Part shown: piece after piece, positions 1 to 7,300 of the stretch
Numbering within the stretch: position 1 is the first letter of the stretch
Layout: the number at the start of each line of letters is the position of its first letter
Source of the DNA: Marinobacterium lutimaris
Lineage (GTDB): Bacteria; Pseudomonadota; Gammaproteobacteria; Pseudomonadales; Balneatricaceae
Direction: 5' to 3'
Assembly: GCF_900108065.1 (NCBI RefSeq)
Contig: NZ_FNVQ01000001.1
Span: forward strand, 1,612,001 to 1,676,000
Length of the DNA stretch: 64,000 bases
Notes under the pieces: generated by a model
Seen by the model: only the letters and a program-made list of their open reading frames with translations
What the model was told of the DNA's origin: nothing
Database searches by the model: none
Program-made: the position numbers and the translations under genes

Positions 1-1
1 C

Positions 2-274
2 AAAGAGGCTCAGCGCCTCCTCGCCCTGGACGCCCTTCAGTTCTCCGAACGCATTAACCCAGAGTGGGATACAGAGCGCCAGCTGCAGCACCTGCGTGAG
101 CAGATCGCGATGGCTACGCGGCACTTGGAGAACGAGGCCGGCGAACAGTACGTCCTCATCAAGTCAGTCACGCCGGCAATGATCGAAGCTGCCGAAGAGG
201 CTTACATGCCGTTCGGCGACATGGAGACTGCGTTGAATGCAGCCATCGCGGCGGCGCGGGAGGTTGGCCAGTGA
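2..274 (+). CDS. hypothetical phage protein, 3' part only
   Basis: An open frame enters from the left edge and stops at 274, giving 90 C-terminal residues. It is rich in Ala, Glu and Gln and looks mostly helical. Its stop overlaps the GTG start of the following methyltransferase (GTGA), the tight coupling seen through this whole accessory run. No family is recognised and the N-terminus is outside the window. Confidence 0.6.
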   Translation, partial: KEAQRLLALDALQFSERINPEWDTERQLQHLREQIAMATRHLENEAGEQYVLIKSVTPAMIEAAEEAYMPFGDMETALNAAIAAAREVGQ

Positions 275-1143
275 ACGCCGTCATCAACTCCTACTTCTCA
301 GGCGGTGGCCTGCTCGATATCGGCCTGCTTCAGGCTGGCGTTAAGATCGGCCAGTCCTACGAGATTGATGCAACCTGCTGCCGAGTCCAGGGCGAAAACC
401 TCGGAGCTCACGTCAAACAGGCCGATATCGCAGAGAAACTGGTCGAGGGCGACAGTGCTGACGGCATGGTGTTCACCTACCCCTGCACCAAGTACAGCGC
501 TATTGCCGATATCCACGGCACCCGCACCGGTGATGAGCTGTTCCTGCATGCATTACGTCATCTGGCGATAGCCCGGCCAGAAGTGTACGCGGTTGAGAAC
601 GTCCCAGGGATGCGCGCCTTCCCTGTGGTGATGGAAGCCATGACCCGTATGCCGGATTACTTCGTGCAGGTCTTCTGTCCCATCGAATCCAGTACCTGGT
701 TACCCCAGCGCCGGGACCGTCTGATCATCATTGGCAGCCGCCGTCGCTTTAACTGGCGACCGCCTGAGCTCGGCAGGCAGATACGGCTGGCAGACATTCT
801 GGAAGACGAGCCGCGAATCACGCTACCCAAGGCCATCGCTGAGCGCATGAACGGCAAGTACCGCGACAAGCCGATCATTTCAGACCCGGCAAGAGGCGAT
901 ATCGCCCCTACTTGCGTCGCGCACTACGCGAAGGATAAAAGCACCCGGCTGGTCGCCGATAAGCGCTTCCCGCTCGGCGTTCGCCCCTACTCCGTTCGCG
1001 AATACGCCCGCCTTCAGGGTGTTCCGGATTGGTACGAGTTCAACTGCTCCGATACCGACGCATACCGGATGATTGGCAACGGAGTCAGCGTGCCAGTGGG
1101 CGAATGGCTTGGTCGTGAATTTAAACGCTATTTCGGGCACTGA
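271..1143 (+). CDS. phage C5 cytosine DNA methyltransferase
   Basis: Transfers a methyl group from S-adenosylmethionine to C5 of cytosine in DNA. The 290-residue product carries the family motifs in order: motif I FSGGGLLDIG (residues 9-18), motif IV YPC with catalytic Cys72, motif VI ENVP (109-112), motif VIII QRRDR (146-150), the REYARLQG block, and motif X GNGVSVPVG (269-277). The variable target-recognition part is short. The start is GTG, overlapping the upstream stop. No restriction endonuclease gene is adjacent, so it is most likely an orphan phage methyltransferase protecting phage DNA from host restriction (inference). Its sequence differs strongly from the second C5 methyltransferase at 45474. 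Confidence 0.9.
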   Translation: MNAVINSYFSGGGLLDIGLLQAGVKIGQSYEIDATCCRVQGENLGAHVKQADIAEKLVEGDSADGMVFTYPCTKYSAIADIHGTRTGDELFLHALRHLAIARPEVYAVENVPGMRAFPVVMEAMTRMPDYFVQVFCPIESSTWLPQRRDRLIIIGSRRRFNWRPPELGRQIRLADILEDEPRITLPKAIAERMNGKYRDKPIISDPARGDIAPTCVAHYAKDKSTRLVADKRFPLGVRPYSVREYARLQGVPDWYEFNCSDTDAYRMIGNGVSVPVGEWLGREFKRYFGH

Positions 1144-1153
1144 GGAGAAAGCC

Positions 1154-1360
1154 ATGAACTACCAACCCAGTGAAACCCAGTGTGACCGCTGCTTGCGTGA
1201 TCGCGCTGACTGCATCGGGAATATCGACTTCAGCGGCATGCTGAAGACGGCGCAGATCGACAACCATAAAGGCGAAACCACCATCGTCTGGTGTGACCAG
1301 TTCGACCGCCAGCTCGACCACCTGGCAGATCGGGCGGCACCGGAGGTGAGTAATGGCTGA
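1154..1360 (+). CDS. small Cys-containing phage protein, paralogue of 45301
   Basis: A 68-residue protein starting at the ATG behind GAGGAG at 1143-1148. It has a CDRC...C cysteine cluster near the N-terminus that could bind a metal, then a conserved core (DFSGMLKTAQI, GETTIV, CDQF). A close relative lies at 45301-45477 in the second prophage, also beside a C5 methyltransferase but on its other side. Conserved association with a methyltransferase in two prophages suggests a linked role, but the function is unknown. Confidence 0.7.
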   Translation: MNYQPSETQCDRCLRDRADCIGNIDFSGMLKTAQIDNHKGETTIVWCDQFDRQLDHLADRAAPEVSNG

Positions 1361-1568
1361 AATGAAGATCATTCACATGTCGTTCGCCAAGATCTACGGA
1401 TTCAAGTCGATCACTTTTGAGTGGCACGACTACCTTGGGCCGACATTCCTGCGCCGAAAGGATTACGAGCTTCGACCGGTGCGCTCAATACCGCTGCGCC
1501 AGTGGGGAGAGCTTGGCCAGTGGATGCGGTTATCTGATGTACAGAGAGAGGAGTACAGGCGGATATGA
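1353..1568 (+). CDS. hypothetical phage protein, 71 aa
   Basis: Starts inside the end of the previous gene behind GGAGGTGAGTA, a strong ribosome-binding site. The protein is basic and aromatic, soluble, with no recognised domain. It belongs to the overlapping run of accessory genes leading to the integrase. Confidence 0.6.
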   Translation: MAEMKIIHMSFAKIYGFKSITFEWHDYLGPTFLRRKDYELRPVRSIPLRQWGELGQWMRLSDVQREEYRRI

Positions 1569-1636
1569 GCCACCACTGGGACTGGCAGCGAGCCTGCCGA
1601 CAGGCTAACGGACATAGTGAGCGGAGGCAGAAATGA
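1565..1636 (+). CDS. possible 23-residue coupled ORF
   Basis: A 23-codon frame whose ATG overlaps the previous stop (ATGA) and whose TGA overlaps the next ATG. It exactly bridges its neighbours, which is the same coupling style as the genes around it. It is too short to judge by composition and could simply be a leader or chance frame. Confidence 0.25.
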   Translation: MSHHWDWQRACRQANGHSERRQK

Positions 1637-1977
1637 TACGCGACGAAGCAAGAAACAAGTTCGCTGAAGCCGGGCTGAATTATTCAGATCTCACGCGGCA
1701 GAATCTGCAGCAGCTGCGCAATCTGATTAATCAGGAAATGATCGACTCAGGCCTGATCAAGGGTTCATACCGCTGCAGGCAGCGCCCGGTATTTAGGCCT
1801 GACGCTAAGCGTGGGCTATTTGCTCAGATTCAATGCAGAGCGTTCTATTTCGATGACCGCGAGGCTGTCAGCTTCAACCATACCGGCTTTATCGGATTTG
1901 CTGGCTGGGCTGATGACTCAAACATACAGCCGGTATTGAGCGGCTTCTGTAAGTGGGTGGAGGCGATGAAATCATGA
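1633..1977 (+). CDS. hypothetical phage protein, 114 aa
   Basis: Starts at an ATG behind GCGGAGGC. The N-terminal third is helical and charged, the rest carries aromatic residues and no membrane segment. It ends four bases into the next gene. No family recognised. Confidence 0.65.
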   Translation: MIRDEARNKFAEAGLNYSDLTRQNLQQLRNLINQEMIDSGLIKGSYRCRQRPVFRPDAKRGLFAQIQCRAFYFDDREAVSFNHTGFIGFAGWADDSNIQPVLSGFCKWVEAMKS

Positions 1978-2303
1978 GCAACGTAACCATGCAGGTGAAG
2001 CTATCACCCACACAGGCCGGGAAGCTTCTCCAGAAGAGTATGAAACTCGAAAAGGAAGTGGCTGAACAGGCAGCCGAGCTTGAAGCATTCAAACACTTCA
2101 CCGACGAGATGCTGAGCATATCCTGGCAAGGCGGTGATGCAGGTGGCGACACCATTCAGGAATTAGCAGAGAAGCACGGACTGATTAAGGCCGTCACCCG
2201 AACAGAGCGGTGCGATGACGAATACTGCGCCTGCGCGGAGATCTCCGACTTCCCTCTCACCTGCTACCGCAAAACGTATATCGATCAGGAGTCACGGTCA
2301 TGA
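1974..2303 (+). CDS. hypothetical phage protein with coiled-coil start
   Basis: 109 residues from the ATG at 1974, chosen because it overlaps the upstream stop. Residues about 10-40 form a Leu/Glu/Lys-rich helix likely to be a coiled coil. The C-terminal half has a CDDEYCAC cysteine cluster. Overlaps the next gene by ATGA. Function unknown. Confidence 0.6.
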   Translation: MSNVTMQVKLSPTQAGKLLQKSMKLEKEVAEQAAELEAFKHFTDEMLSISWQGGDAGGDTIQELAEKHGLIKAVTRTERCDDEYCACAEISDFPLTCYRKTYIDQESRS

Positions 2304-2911
2304 GCGAATACACCCAAGGCATCTGCCAAGACGGCGCAGCGATCCTGCGTGACGGTCAGCCGATGACCATTGAAGAGATACTGGCGGCGCTGCGTAGTGG
2401 TGACCAGCAATCCGCCGAGATTGAGCGGTTGCGTGCAGATCGCGACAGCCAGCAACGGCTGTGCATAGATGCGATGCTGGAAGTTGATGAATTGAAGCAA
2501 GAGCGCGACCAGCTGAAAGAAGAGGTCCTTCGACTCGGCAGCGTGATAGTAGATCACGACCATGAGCGTGATCGGCTGAAGGCCGCAGTCGAAGCTCTGC
2601 GTATGCAGTTGATGGTCGTTAATGACATTGCCGGCGAGGCAATAGACACAAAAAGCTACGACTGGAATGTTAGAGCAACCAACGCAGTCAACTCGACCTA
2701 CAGCCTACTGAAGAAAACGCCAGAACATAGCCTCGCCGCCCACGATGCCGAAGTCGCAGAAAATGCAATCAAGGCGCTGAGAGACTGGACGAGGCCGCTC
2801 AATACAGCCGATGGGGTTCACCAGGTTCACTACTTGAATGGTGCAGCTCGCGAGAAGATCGACATGTATCTCGGCCAACTCCGCGCCAGCGCTGAGGAGG
2901 TGAAGTCGTGA
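2300..2911 (+). CDS. coiled-coil phage accessory protein, relative of 48238
   Basis: 203 residues dominated by a long charged coiled coil (about residues 35-110) with repeated ERLRADRD / KQERDQLKEE heptads. Its last 20 residues, including HDAEV and a final EEVKS, resemble the gene at 48238 in the other prophage, and the 3' ends share a nearly identical DNA stretch that is also the ribosome-binding site of the next gene. This looks like a modular accessory gene exchanged between the two prophages. No biochemical role can be assigned. Confidence 0.65.
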   Translation: MSEYTQGICQDGAAILRDGQPMTIEEILAALRSGDQQSAEIERLRADRDSQQRLCIDAMLEVDELKQERDQLKEEVLRLGSVIVDHDHERDRLKAAVEALRMQLMVVNDIAGEAIDTKSYDWNVRATNAVNSTYSLLKKTPEHSLAAHDAEVAENAIKALRDWTRPLNTADGVHQVHYLNGAAREKIDMYLGQLRASAEEVKS

Positions 2912-3108
2912 AACCTCAAGTTGAGCACGCTTGGGTTGTGTGCTCCGACTGGCATCTTCACCCGACAAACATACGAAGAACTCGCAGTGAGGCGATACAG
3001 GCTTTTATGGAGTACGTCGGCGAGCCGCGCCACCGCTGGGAAAGCTTCAGAAAGAAAGGCTGGCGTTGCAGTAGAGTTCGAATTGAAGAACTGACGTTCG
3101 GGAGGTGA
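2908..3108 (+). CDS. hypothetical phage protein, 66 aa
   Basis: GTG start inside the previous stop, with GGAGGTGAAGTC as ribosome-binding site. Small, basic, Trp-rich protein without a recognised domain. It is followed by a second copy of the same GGAGGTGAAGTC linker. Confidence 0.6.
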   Translation: MKPQVEHAWVVCSDWHLHPTNIRRTRSEAIQAFMEYVGEPRHRWESFRKKGWRCSRVRIEELTFGR

Positions 3109-3112
3109 AGTC

Positions 3113-3352
3113 ATGAGCAAAGACTACTACAACGGCTGCTGTGAGTTCTCCACCTTCCTTGAAGGTTTCCTGTCTTCAGCGAGACGGAACAAGGTTCCAC
3201 TGGTTTGTATTAACCGCCTGCAGGCTCGCCGACATTGGCGGATGGGTATGACTGGAAACGAAGCCCTGCTTACGCAGAGGATGGAGTTAGCGCGAGAAGG
3301 CGAATACAACGCCCTGACACCGGGCGGCAAAAGGAGCGCAAAGAGGAAGTAA
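3113..3352 (+). CDS. hypothetical phage protein, 79 aa
   Basis: Starts at the ATG after GGAGGTGAAGTC. The 79-residue product is basic, with a highly charged C-terminus and no recognised domain. It lies directly before the excisionase-like gene, where small phage DNA-binding or control proteins are common, but there is no direct evidence for such a role. Confidence 0.6.
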   Translation: MSKDYYNGCCEFSTFLEGFLSSARRNKVPLVCINRLQARRHWRMGMTGNEALLTQRMELAREGEYNALTPGGKRSAKRK

Positions 3353-3354
3353 CT

Positions 3355-3567
3355 ATGCAGCTTCAGAAATGGTCCACAGTTAACAAGCGCTACTTCGCAA
3401 GCCGGTCAGGCCCGAGCGAAAAGGAGTGGCAGGCCATGATCCGCGACGGAATCGTGAACGGCAGAATACTGGGAACGCTGACATACATCGATATCGATCA
3501 GATCGCAGCGTTTACCGAACTGCCGAGCCAATCAACAGAGGAAGCGGTGCCAGACCTACTGGCCTGA
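3355..3567 (+). CDS. excisionase-like protein (Xis)
   Basis: A 70-residue protein from the ATG at 3355. The core (KWSTVNKRYF...WQAMIRDGIVNGRI...YIDIDQIAAF) has the arrangement of small winged-helix excisionases: a helix-turn-helix start, then an xxxGxIxG...YIDxD strand-helix. It lies 25 bp before the integrase, the usual place for Xis. It should bend att DNA and bias the integrase toward excision. Family inferred from pattern and position. Confidence 0.7.
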   Translation: MQLQKWSTVNKRYFASRSGPSEKEWQAMIRDGIVNGRILGTLTYIDIDQIAAFTELPSQSTEEAVPDLLA

Positions 3568-3592
3568 CCGCTGTATTTAGCGAGATAGAACA

Positions 3593-4783
3593 ATGGTGCG
3601 CCCAAAAAAAGACCGCTTCTTTAACGGCATCAAGCTAGAAGACAACCTGTACCCGGATAACCGTGGCAGGGATGGACACTGGCGTTACATGCGTCCGGAC
3701 GGAACTTTCCGCCACTTCAACGCGGAAACGACTGAAGCGGCCAACCAGATCGCCAGCCACAACAACGCGCGGCGTGAGAATTATACCGGACCCAAGAAGC
3801 GAGGTTCGCAGTTCGGCACCCTGGCGCACTACGTTGATGAGTTTATCGATCACCGCGAAGAGCAGTCGCCCGATCTGAAAGCCAAGGGCAGTTGGCAGAA
3901 CCGGTGCTATGCCCTGCGCCAGTTCACTCGCACCATCACCAAGCCGCTGGCACGACTGACCCGTGCCGACATCGATACCTGGTGGACTACCCTATCCCAC
4001 CACCAACAGAAACTGCGCCATGCCGAGTTCAGGAAATTCTTTAACTACCTGATGGGCCGACAGCTTCTGCCAAACATGGATTACAACCCGTTCACGACAG
4101 CGGACGATAAACCACGGCTATATACCCGAAGTAAGCCGAAGCGCAAAACCAAGCGTCTCACCATCGAGGGATTTTGGCGAATCTACACCGCCGCCGGAGA
4201 GCTTGGATATACAGGCCTGCAGGTCGCGATGGGTATTAGTCTTCTGACCGGCATGCGTGAAGGCGATATTGTCGATCTCCGTCTCGATAAGGACGTTGCA
4301 GACGCGCTGATGCGCCGCGTGATTGGTAAATCGGCCAACCAGAAAGGCGATTATAAAGCGGCCAGGCTGAGCTGGAACATGGGGAGTTATGATCTACTGC
4401 GCCAGCTGGTACAGCGCGCCAGGGAGCTGTCCCTGCAGAATCGCCGCTGCCCGTTTGTGGTCAGCCAGTGGCCGAAACAGCGCAGGATGGGCAAAACCAA
4501 AACCCATATGGCCCAGGTCACCACTCGCCGTCTGATCAGCATGTTTGATGAGTCACGAAAGGCTGCAGGATTCACCGGCGAGAATGAACCGACCTTTCAC
4601 AGCGTCCGGTCGCTGTTTGACAAACTGGCGTCCGATGCAGGGTATGATATCAAGCTGGTTCAACACGCCATGGCGCATTCATCCGAAGAGATGACCAGGG
4701 AATACTTGGAAGGCCACGAACTACCGTTCGAGCCGGTCGATATTGTGTTTACGGAAAAACAGATAGGAGGGAATTTCGGCTGA
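3593..4783 (+). CDS. int: tyrosine-type site-specific integrase of the first prophage
   Basis: 396 residues. An N-terminal arm-binding region and a SAM-like core-binding domain (about residues 75-165) are followed by a catalytic domain. Visible catalytic residues are Arg222 (TGMREGDIV), the HxxR box His336/Arg339 (FHSVRS), His362 and the nucleophile Tyr371 (TREYL). The gene ends two bases before the 3' CCA of a tRNA-Ala gene, so the 3' end of that tRNA is very probably its attachment site. The remainder of the prophage extends left of the window. The start follows a run of overlapping accessory genes plus an excisionase-like gene. Confidence 0.93.
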   Translation: MVRPKKDRFFNGIKLEDNLYPDNRGRDGHWRYMRPDGTFRHFNAETTEAANQIASHNNARRENYTGPKKRGSQFGTLAHYVDEFIDHREEQSPDLKAKGSWQNRCYALRQFTRTITKPLARLTRADIDTWWTTLSHHQQKLRHAEFRKFFNYLMGRQLLPNMDYNPFTTADDKPRLYTRSKPKRKTKRLTIEGFWRIYTAAGELGYTGLQVAMGISLLTGMREGDIVDLRLDKDVADALMRRVIGKSANQKGDYKAARLSWNMGSYDLLRQLVQRARELSLQNRRCPFVVSQWPKQRRMGKTKTHMAQVTTRRLISMFDESRKAAGFTGENEPTFHSVRSLFDKLASDAGYDIKLVQHAMAHSSEEMTREYLEGHELPFEPVDIVFTEKQIGGNFG

Positions 4784-4785
4784 AG

Positions 4786-4861
4786 TGGTGGAGCCTAGCG
4801 GGATCGAACCGCTGACCTGTTCGCTGCCAGCGAACCGCTCTCCCAGCTGAGCTAAGGCCCC
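4786..4861 (-). tRNA. tRNA-Ala (GGC), probable attachment site
   Basis: 76-nt cloverleaf read on the minus strand: acceptor GGGGCCT/AGGCTCC, D-arm AGCTCAGCTGGGAGAGC, anticodon loop CTGGCAG with anticodon GGC, T-loop GGTTCGATCCC, and encoded CCA. Its 3' end abuts the integrase gene, so it is the likely prophage attachment site. The anticodon stem differs from the second tRNA-Ala at 5053, while the acceptor and T-arm are identical. Confidence 0.97.
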
Positions 4862-4879
4862 ACTTCAGGGTGTTGTGAG

Positions 4880-4955
4880 TGGCGTCCCATAGGGGGTTCG
4901 AACCCCTGTTACCGCCGTGAAAGGGCGGTGTCCTAGACCACTAGACGAATGGGAC
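4880..4955 (-). tRNA. tRNA-Glu (TTC)
   Basis: 76-nt cloverleaf on the minus strand with acceptor GTCCCAT/ATGGGAC, anticodon loop CTTTCAC (anticodon TTC), T-arm GGGGTTCGAACCCC and encoded CCA. It lies between two tRNA-Ala genes and downstream of the glutamyl-tRNA synthetase gene. Confidence 0.97.
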
Positions 4956-4984
4956 ATAATCTCACAAATACCAGACGCACCGGG

Positions 4985-5036
4985 TTTTTGTCCCGAGTTT
5001 TTGTCCAGTTTTTGTCCGGTTAGTAAATCCTAACCG
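4985..5036. repeat. three TTTTTGTCC repeats and an inverted repeat between tRNAs
   Basis: TTTTTGTCC occurs at 4985, 4998 and 5009 (spacings 13 and 11 bp). It is followed by the inverted repeat CGGTTAG/CTAACCG at 5017-5036. On the tRNA strand these lie just 3' of the second tRNA-Ala. Short direct repeats beside a tRNA 3' end resemble integrase arm sites, so this may be an old attachment scar (inference). Confidence 0.55.
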
Positions 5037-5052
5037 TATTGCCCTACGGAAT

Positions 5053-5128
5053 TGGTGGAGCCTAGCGGGATCGAACCGCTGACCTCAACACTGCCAGTGT
5101 TGCGCTCTCCCAGCTGAGCTAAGGCCCC
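5053..5128 (-). tRNA. tRNA-Ala (GGC), first gene of the tRNA operon
   Basis: 76-nt cloverleaf on the minus strand, anticodon loop CTGGCAG (GGC), identical acceptor and T-arm to the tRNA-Ala at 4786 but a different anticodon stem (CAACA/TGTTG). First gene downstream of the TTGACA promoter. Confidence 0.97.
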
Positions 5129-5146
5129 TCCGTAAGGACGAGGCGT

Positions 5147-5175
5147 ATACTACTTAGCAGCCCCTGGAGTGTCAA
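5147..5175 (-). promoter_or_regulatory. tRNA operon promoter
   Basis: On the minus strand a consensus TTGACA (5175-5170), a 17-bp spacer and TAGTAT (5152-5147), followed by a GC-rich discriminator (GCCTCG). This is the usual form of a strong, stringently controlled stable-RNA promoter. It reads into tRNA-Ala, tRNA-Glu and tRNA-Ala. Confidence 0.85.
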
Positions 5176-5237
5176 GCGTTTCACAACCACTAGTTAAAGA
5201 TTTTTTTCTTTTACGATCAACAGGTTAGTTTTTAAAC

Positions 5238-5275
5238 AAAAAAGGCCGCCGTGCGTTTGCAACGGCGACCTTTTA
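5238..5275 (-). terminator. gltX terminator
   Basis: Hairpin with arms AAGGTCGCCGT and ACGGCGGCCTT around a short loop, followed on the minus strand by a T run. Located 40 bp after the gltX stop. Confidence 0.8.
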
Positions 5276-5314
5276 AGTGAAAGCCCTACCCTGCCCGGGG
5301 CAGGTTAAGCGCGA

Positions 5315-6802
5315 TTAACCGAGTTCCAGAGCGCGGTACTCTTTTTCCCAGCTCTTGGTCTGCTTCTTGGACGGGCCGCCAATGGTATCCAGCGCGAAAC
5401 GCACACGGGCACGGCTCATATCCGGACCCAGAATCGCCATGGCATCGACCACCGATACGGTCTGCGCCGTACCAGAGATCGCCACAAACAGCGGGAACAG
5501 GAAGTCACGGATCTTGAAGTCCAGCGCTTCGCCCAGCGTTTTCAGGCCATTAAACAGCTGATCGCGATCCCAGTGACGCTGTTCATCCAGGTACCAGGAA
5601 GCGAACTGAAGAATGCGACGCACGTCTTCGATAGTCAGCTTCTTGTGCTCGAAGCTCGCTTCGCTCACCGGCATCATGCCCGACAGGAAGAACCCGGCCA
5701 GCGGCGCGATATCGGCGAATTTCTCTACGCGCGGCTGAATCAGCGGGATAATCTGCATCAGGTACTCGGGGTTGAGCGCCCACTGCTGCACCCGAGCCGC
5801 AAACTGCTCCGGATTCAGCTCTTCACGGATCCACAGACCGTTAAGCCAGCTGAGTTTTTCCTGATCGAAGACCGGACCACCCAGGGAGACACGCTGAATA
5901 TCGAATGCTGCGAACATCTCTTCGCGGCTGAATTTCTCGCGCTCGTCCGGCATTGACCAGCCCATGCGACCGAGGTAGTTGAGCACCGCTTCAGCCATGT
6001 AGCCCATACGCTGGTAGTAAAGAATGCTGGTCGGGTTCTTACGCTTGGACAGTTTGGTCTTGTCCGGGTTACGCAGCAACGGCATGTGGCAGAGCTTCGG
6101 CATATCCCAACCGAAGTATTCATACAGCAGCTTGTGCTTGGGAGCGGAGTTGATCCACTCTTCACCGCGGATCACATGGCTGATCTTCATCAGGTGATCA
6201 TCAACCACGTTGGCCAGGTGATAGGTCGGCATGCCATCGGACTTGAGCAGGATCTGCGCATCAACCTGCGCCCAGTCCAGCTCCATGGTGCCACGCAGCA
6301 TGTCGTCGACTTCGCAGACACCTTCGGTGGGCACTTTCATGCGCACTACGTAAGGCTCGCCAGCCGCCATGCGGCGCTCTGCTTCTTCGGCCGGTAGTTC
6401 CAGGTCTTCCTGTTTCAGCGCGCGCTGACGCCCGGCTTCTTTATTCGCTTCGCGCAGCTCGTTCAGCTCATCGGCAGTGCGGAAGCAGAGGAACGCCTTG
6501 CCCTCTTCCACCAGGCGCATCGCAAAGTCTTTATACATATCTTTGCGTTCGCTCTGGCGATACGGGCCGTGCTCGCCGCCCACATCCGGGCCTTCATCCC
6601 ATTCCAGACCGAGCCAGCGCAGTGAATCCAGAATCGCCTTTTCCGACTCCGGGGTACTGCGGGTCTGATCGGTATCCTCGATACGCAGGATGAACTGGCC
6701 ACCGTGCTGACGGGCAAAAGCCAGGTTGAAGAGGGCAATGTAAGCGGTGCCAACGTGCGGATCGCCGGTGGGTGACGGCGCGATACGAGTGCGAACGGTC
6801 AT
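5315..6802 (-). CDS. gltX: glutamyl-tRNA synthetase
   Basis: Class I aminoacyl-tRNA synthetase that charges tRNA-Glu in the cytoplasm. The 495-residue product has the HIGH-type signature [12 protein letters not shown] (residues 9-20) and the KMSKS-type loop KLSKR (250-254). The Rossmann catalytic domain is followed by the anticodon-binding helical domain. Length and motifs are typical of bacterial GluRS. The start is the ATG behind CAGGA. The tRNA-Glu gene lies just downstream on the same strand, as in pseudomonads. Confidence 0.97.
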   Translation of the reverse strand: MTVRTRIAPSPTGDPHVGTAYIALFNLAFARQHGGQFILRIEDTDQTRSTPESEKAILDSLRWLGLEWDEGPDVGGEHGPYRQSERKDMYKDFAMRLVEEGKAFLCFRTADELNELREANKEAGRQRALKQEDLELPAEEAERRMAAGEPYVVRMKVPTEGVCEVDDMLRGTMELDWAQVDAQILLKSDGMPTYHLANVVDDHLMKISHVIRGEEWINSAPKHKLLYEYFGWDMPKLCHMPLLRNPDKTKLSKRKNPTSILYYQRMGYMAEAVLNYLGRMGWSMPDEREKFSREEMFAAFDIQRVSLGGPVFDQEKLSWLNGLWIREELNPEQFAARVQQWALNPEYLMQIIPLIQPRVEKFADIAPLAGFFLSGMMPVSEASFEHKKLTIEDVRRILQFASWYLDEQRHWDRDQLFNGLKTLGEALDFKIRDFLFPLFVAISGTAQTVSVVDAMAILGPDMSRARVRFALDTIGGPSKKQTKSWEKEYRALELG

Positions 6803-6838
6803 AATGTCCTGATTCGGTTTGAACGTGATAAAAGCGCG

Positions 6839-6867
6839 ATTATAGCCTTGTCGCGGACCTGTTCGCT
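6839..6867 (-). promoter_or_regulatory. probable gltX promoter
   Basis: A perfect TATAAT on the minus strand at 6844-6839, about 37 bp before the gltX ATG. The -35 position 17 bp upstream (AGCGAA) is weak. Placement is good but strength is uncertain. Confidence 0.5.
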
Positions 6868-7032
6868 ATCGGGGCGCCTTATCCCGACAGAGATTCTCCG
6901 GCGGACACAAGCACCACTTCGGTGCACTAACGCACTCTTATGGATGAAAAGCTGGTGATTTTTTAGCTAGCTGCCAGGTCCAAGCCAACGAATAAAATGG
7001 CGAAACCGCATAATCACAGGGTTTTCATAAGT

Positions 7033-7048
7033 TGGCACGGCATATGCT
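7033..7048 (+). promoter_or_regulatory. sigma-54 (RpoN) promoter
   Basis: TTGGCACGGCATATGCT contains the invariant GG (7034-7035) and GC (7046-7047) separated by exactly ten bases, within a good TGGCAC-N5-TTGC-like match. The predicted start is near 7059. No protein gene follows on this strand. A small RNA ending in a strong terminator does. Confidence 0.7.
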
Positions 7049-7058
7049 TTATAGAATT

Positions 7059-7161
7059 ACAGGTTGGTAAGCCAGACGCCTATGTCTCGACCAACCAGTT
7101 TTTCGCACACGAGGGGCACTGCGAATCCGCCGCATCCGATAGGATAGCGGCGTTTTTTTTT
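7059..7161 (+). ncRNA. candidate sigma-54-dependent small RNA
   Basis: A roughly 100-nt transcript is predicted between the sigma-54 promoter and a strong intrinsic terminator. The 5' hairpin pairs GGTTGGT (7062-7068) with ACCAACC (7090-7096), with an inner AGAC/GTCT stem. A single-stranded stretch with TTTTT and GAGGGG follows, then the terminator hairpin CGCCGCATCC/GGAT-GCGGCG and nine T's (7128-7161). No reading frame with a ribosome-binding site is present. It is not recognisable as a known sRNA family such as Qrr or CrcZ. The class is inferred from promoter plus terminator architecture. Confidence 0.6.
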
Positions 7162-7220
7162 GCCTGTCTGCCAGGCGCCGCCAGCATCCGGGCGCCCCCC
7201 CCCATGCCCTTACGCGCACA

Positions 7221-7248
7221 TAAAAACGGGCCTCCGAAGAGACCCGTT
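7221..7248 (-). terminator. terminator of the TAXI operon
   Basis: On the minus strand, AACGGGTCTC, a TTCG tetraloop and GAGGCCCGTT form a 10-bp stem with one wobble pair, followed by TTTTTAT. It lies 52 bp past the TAXI receptor stop. Confidence 0.85.
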
Positions 7249-7300
7249 CACCAGGCAGCAGAACCAGACCCTGCTGCCCTGCCCTTACCTGCCGCCCCTA

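Noticed and set aside
271-1143. Restriction-modification system
   Set aside because: No endonuclease gene accompanies either C5 methyltransferase within the window.
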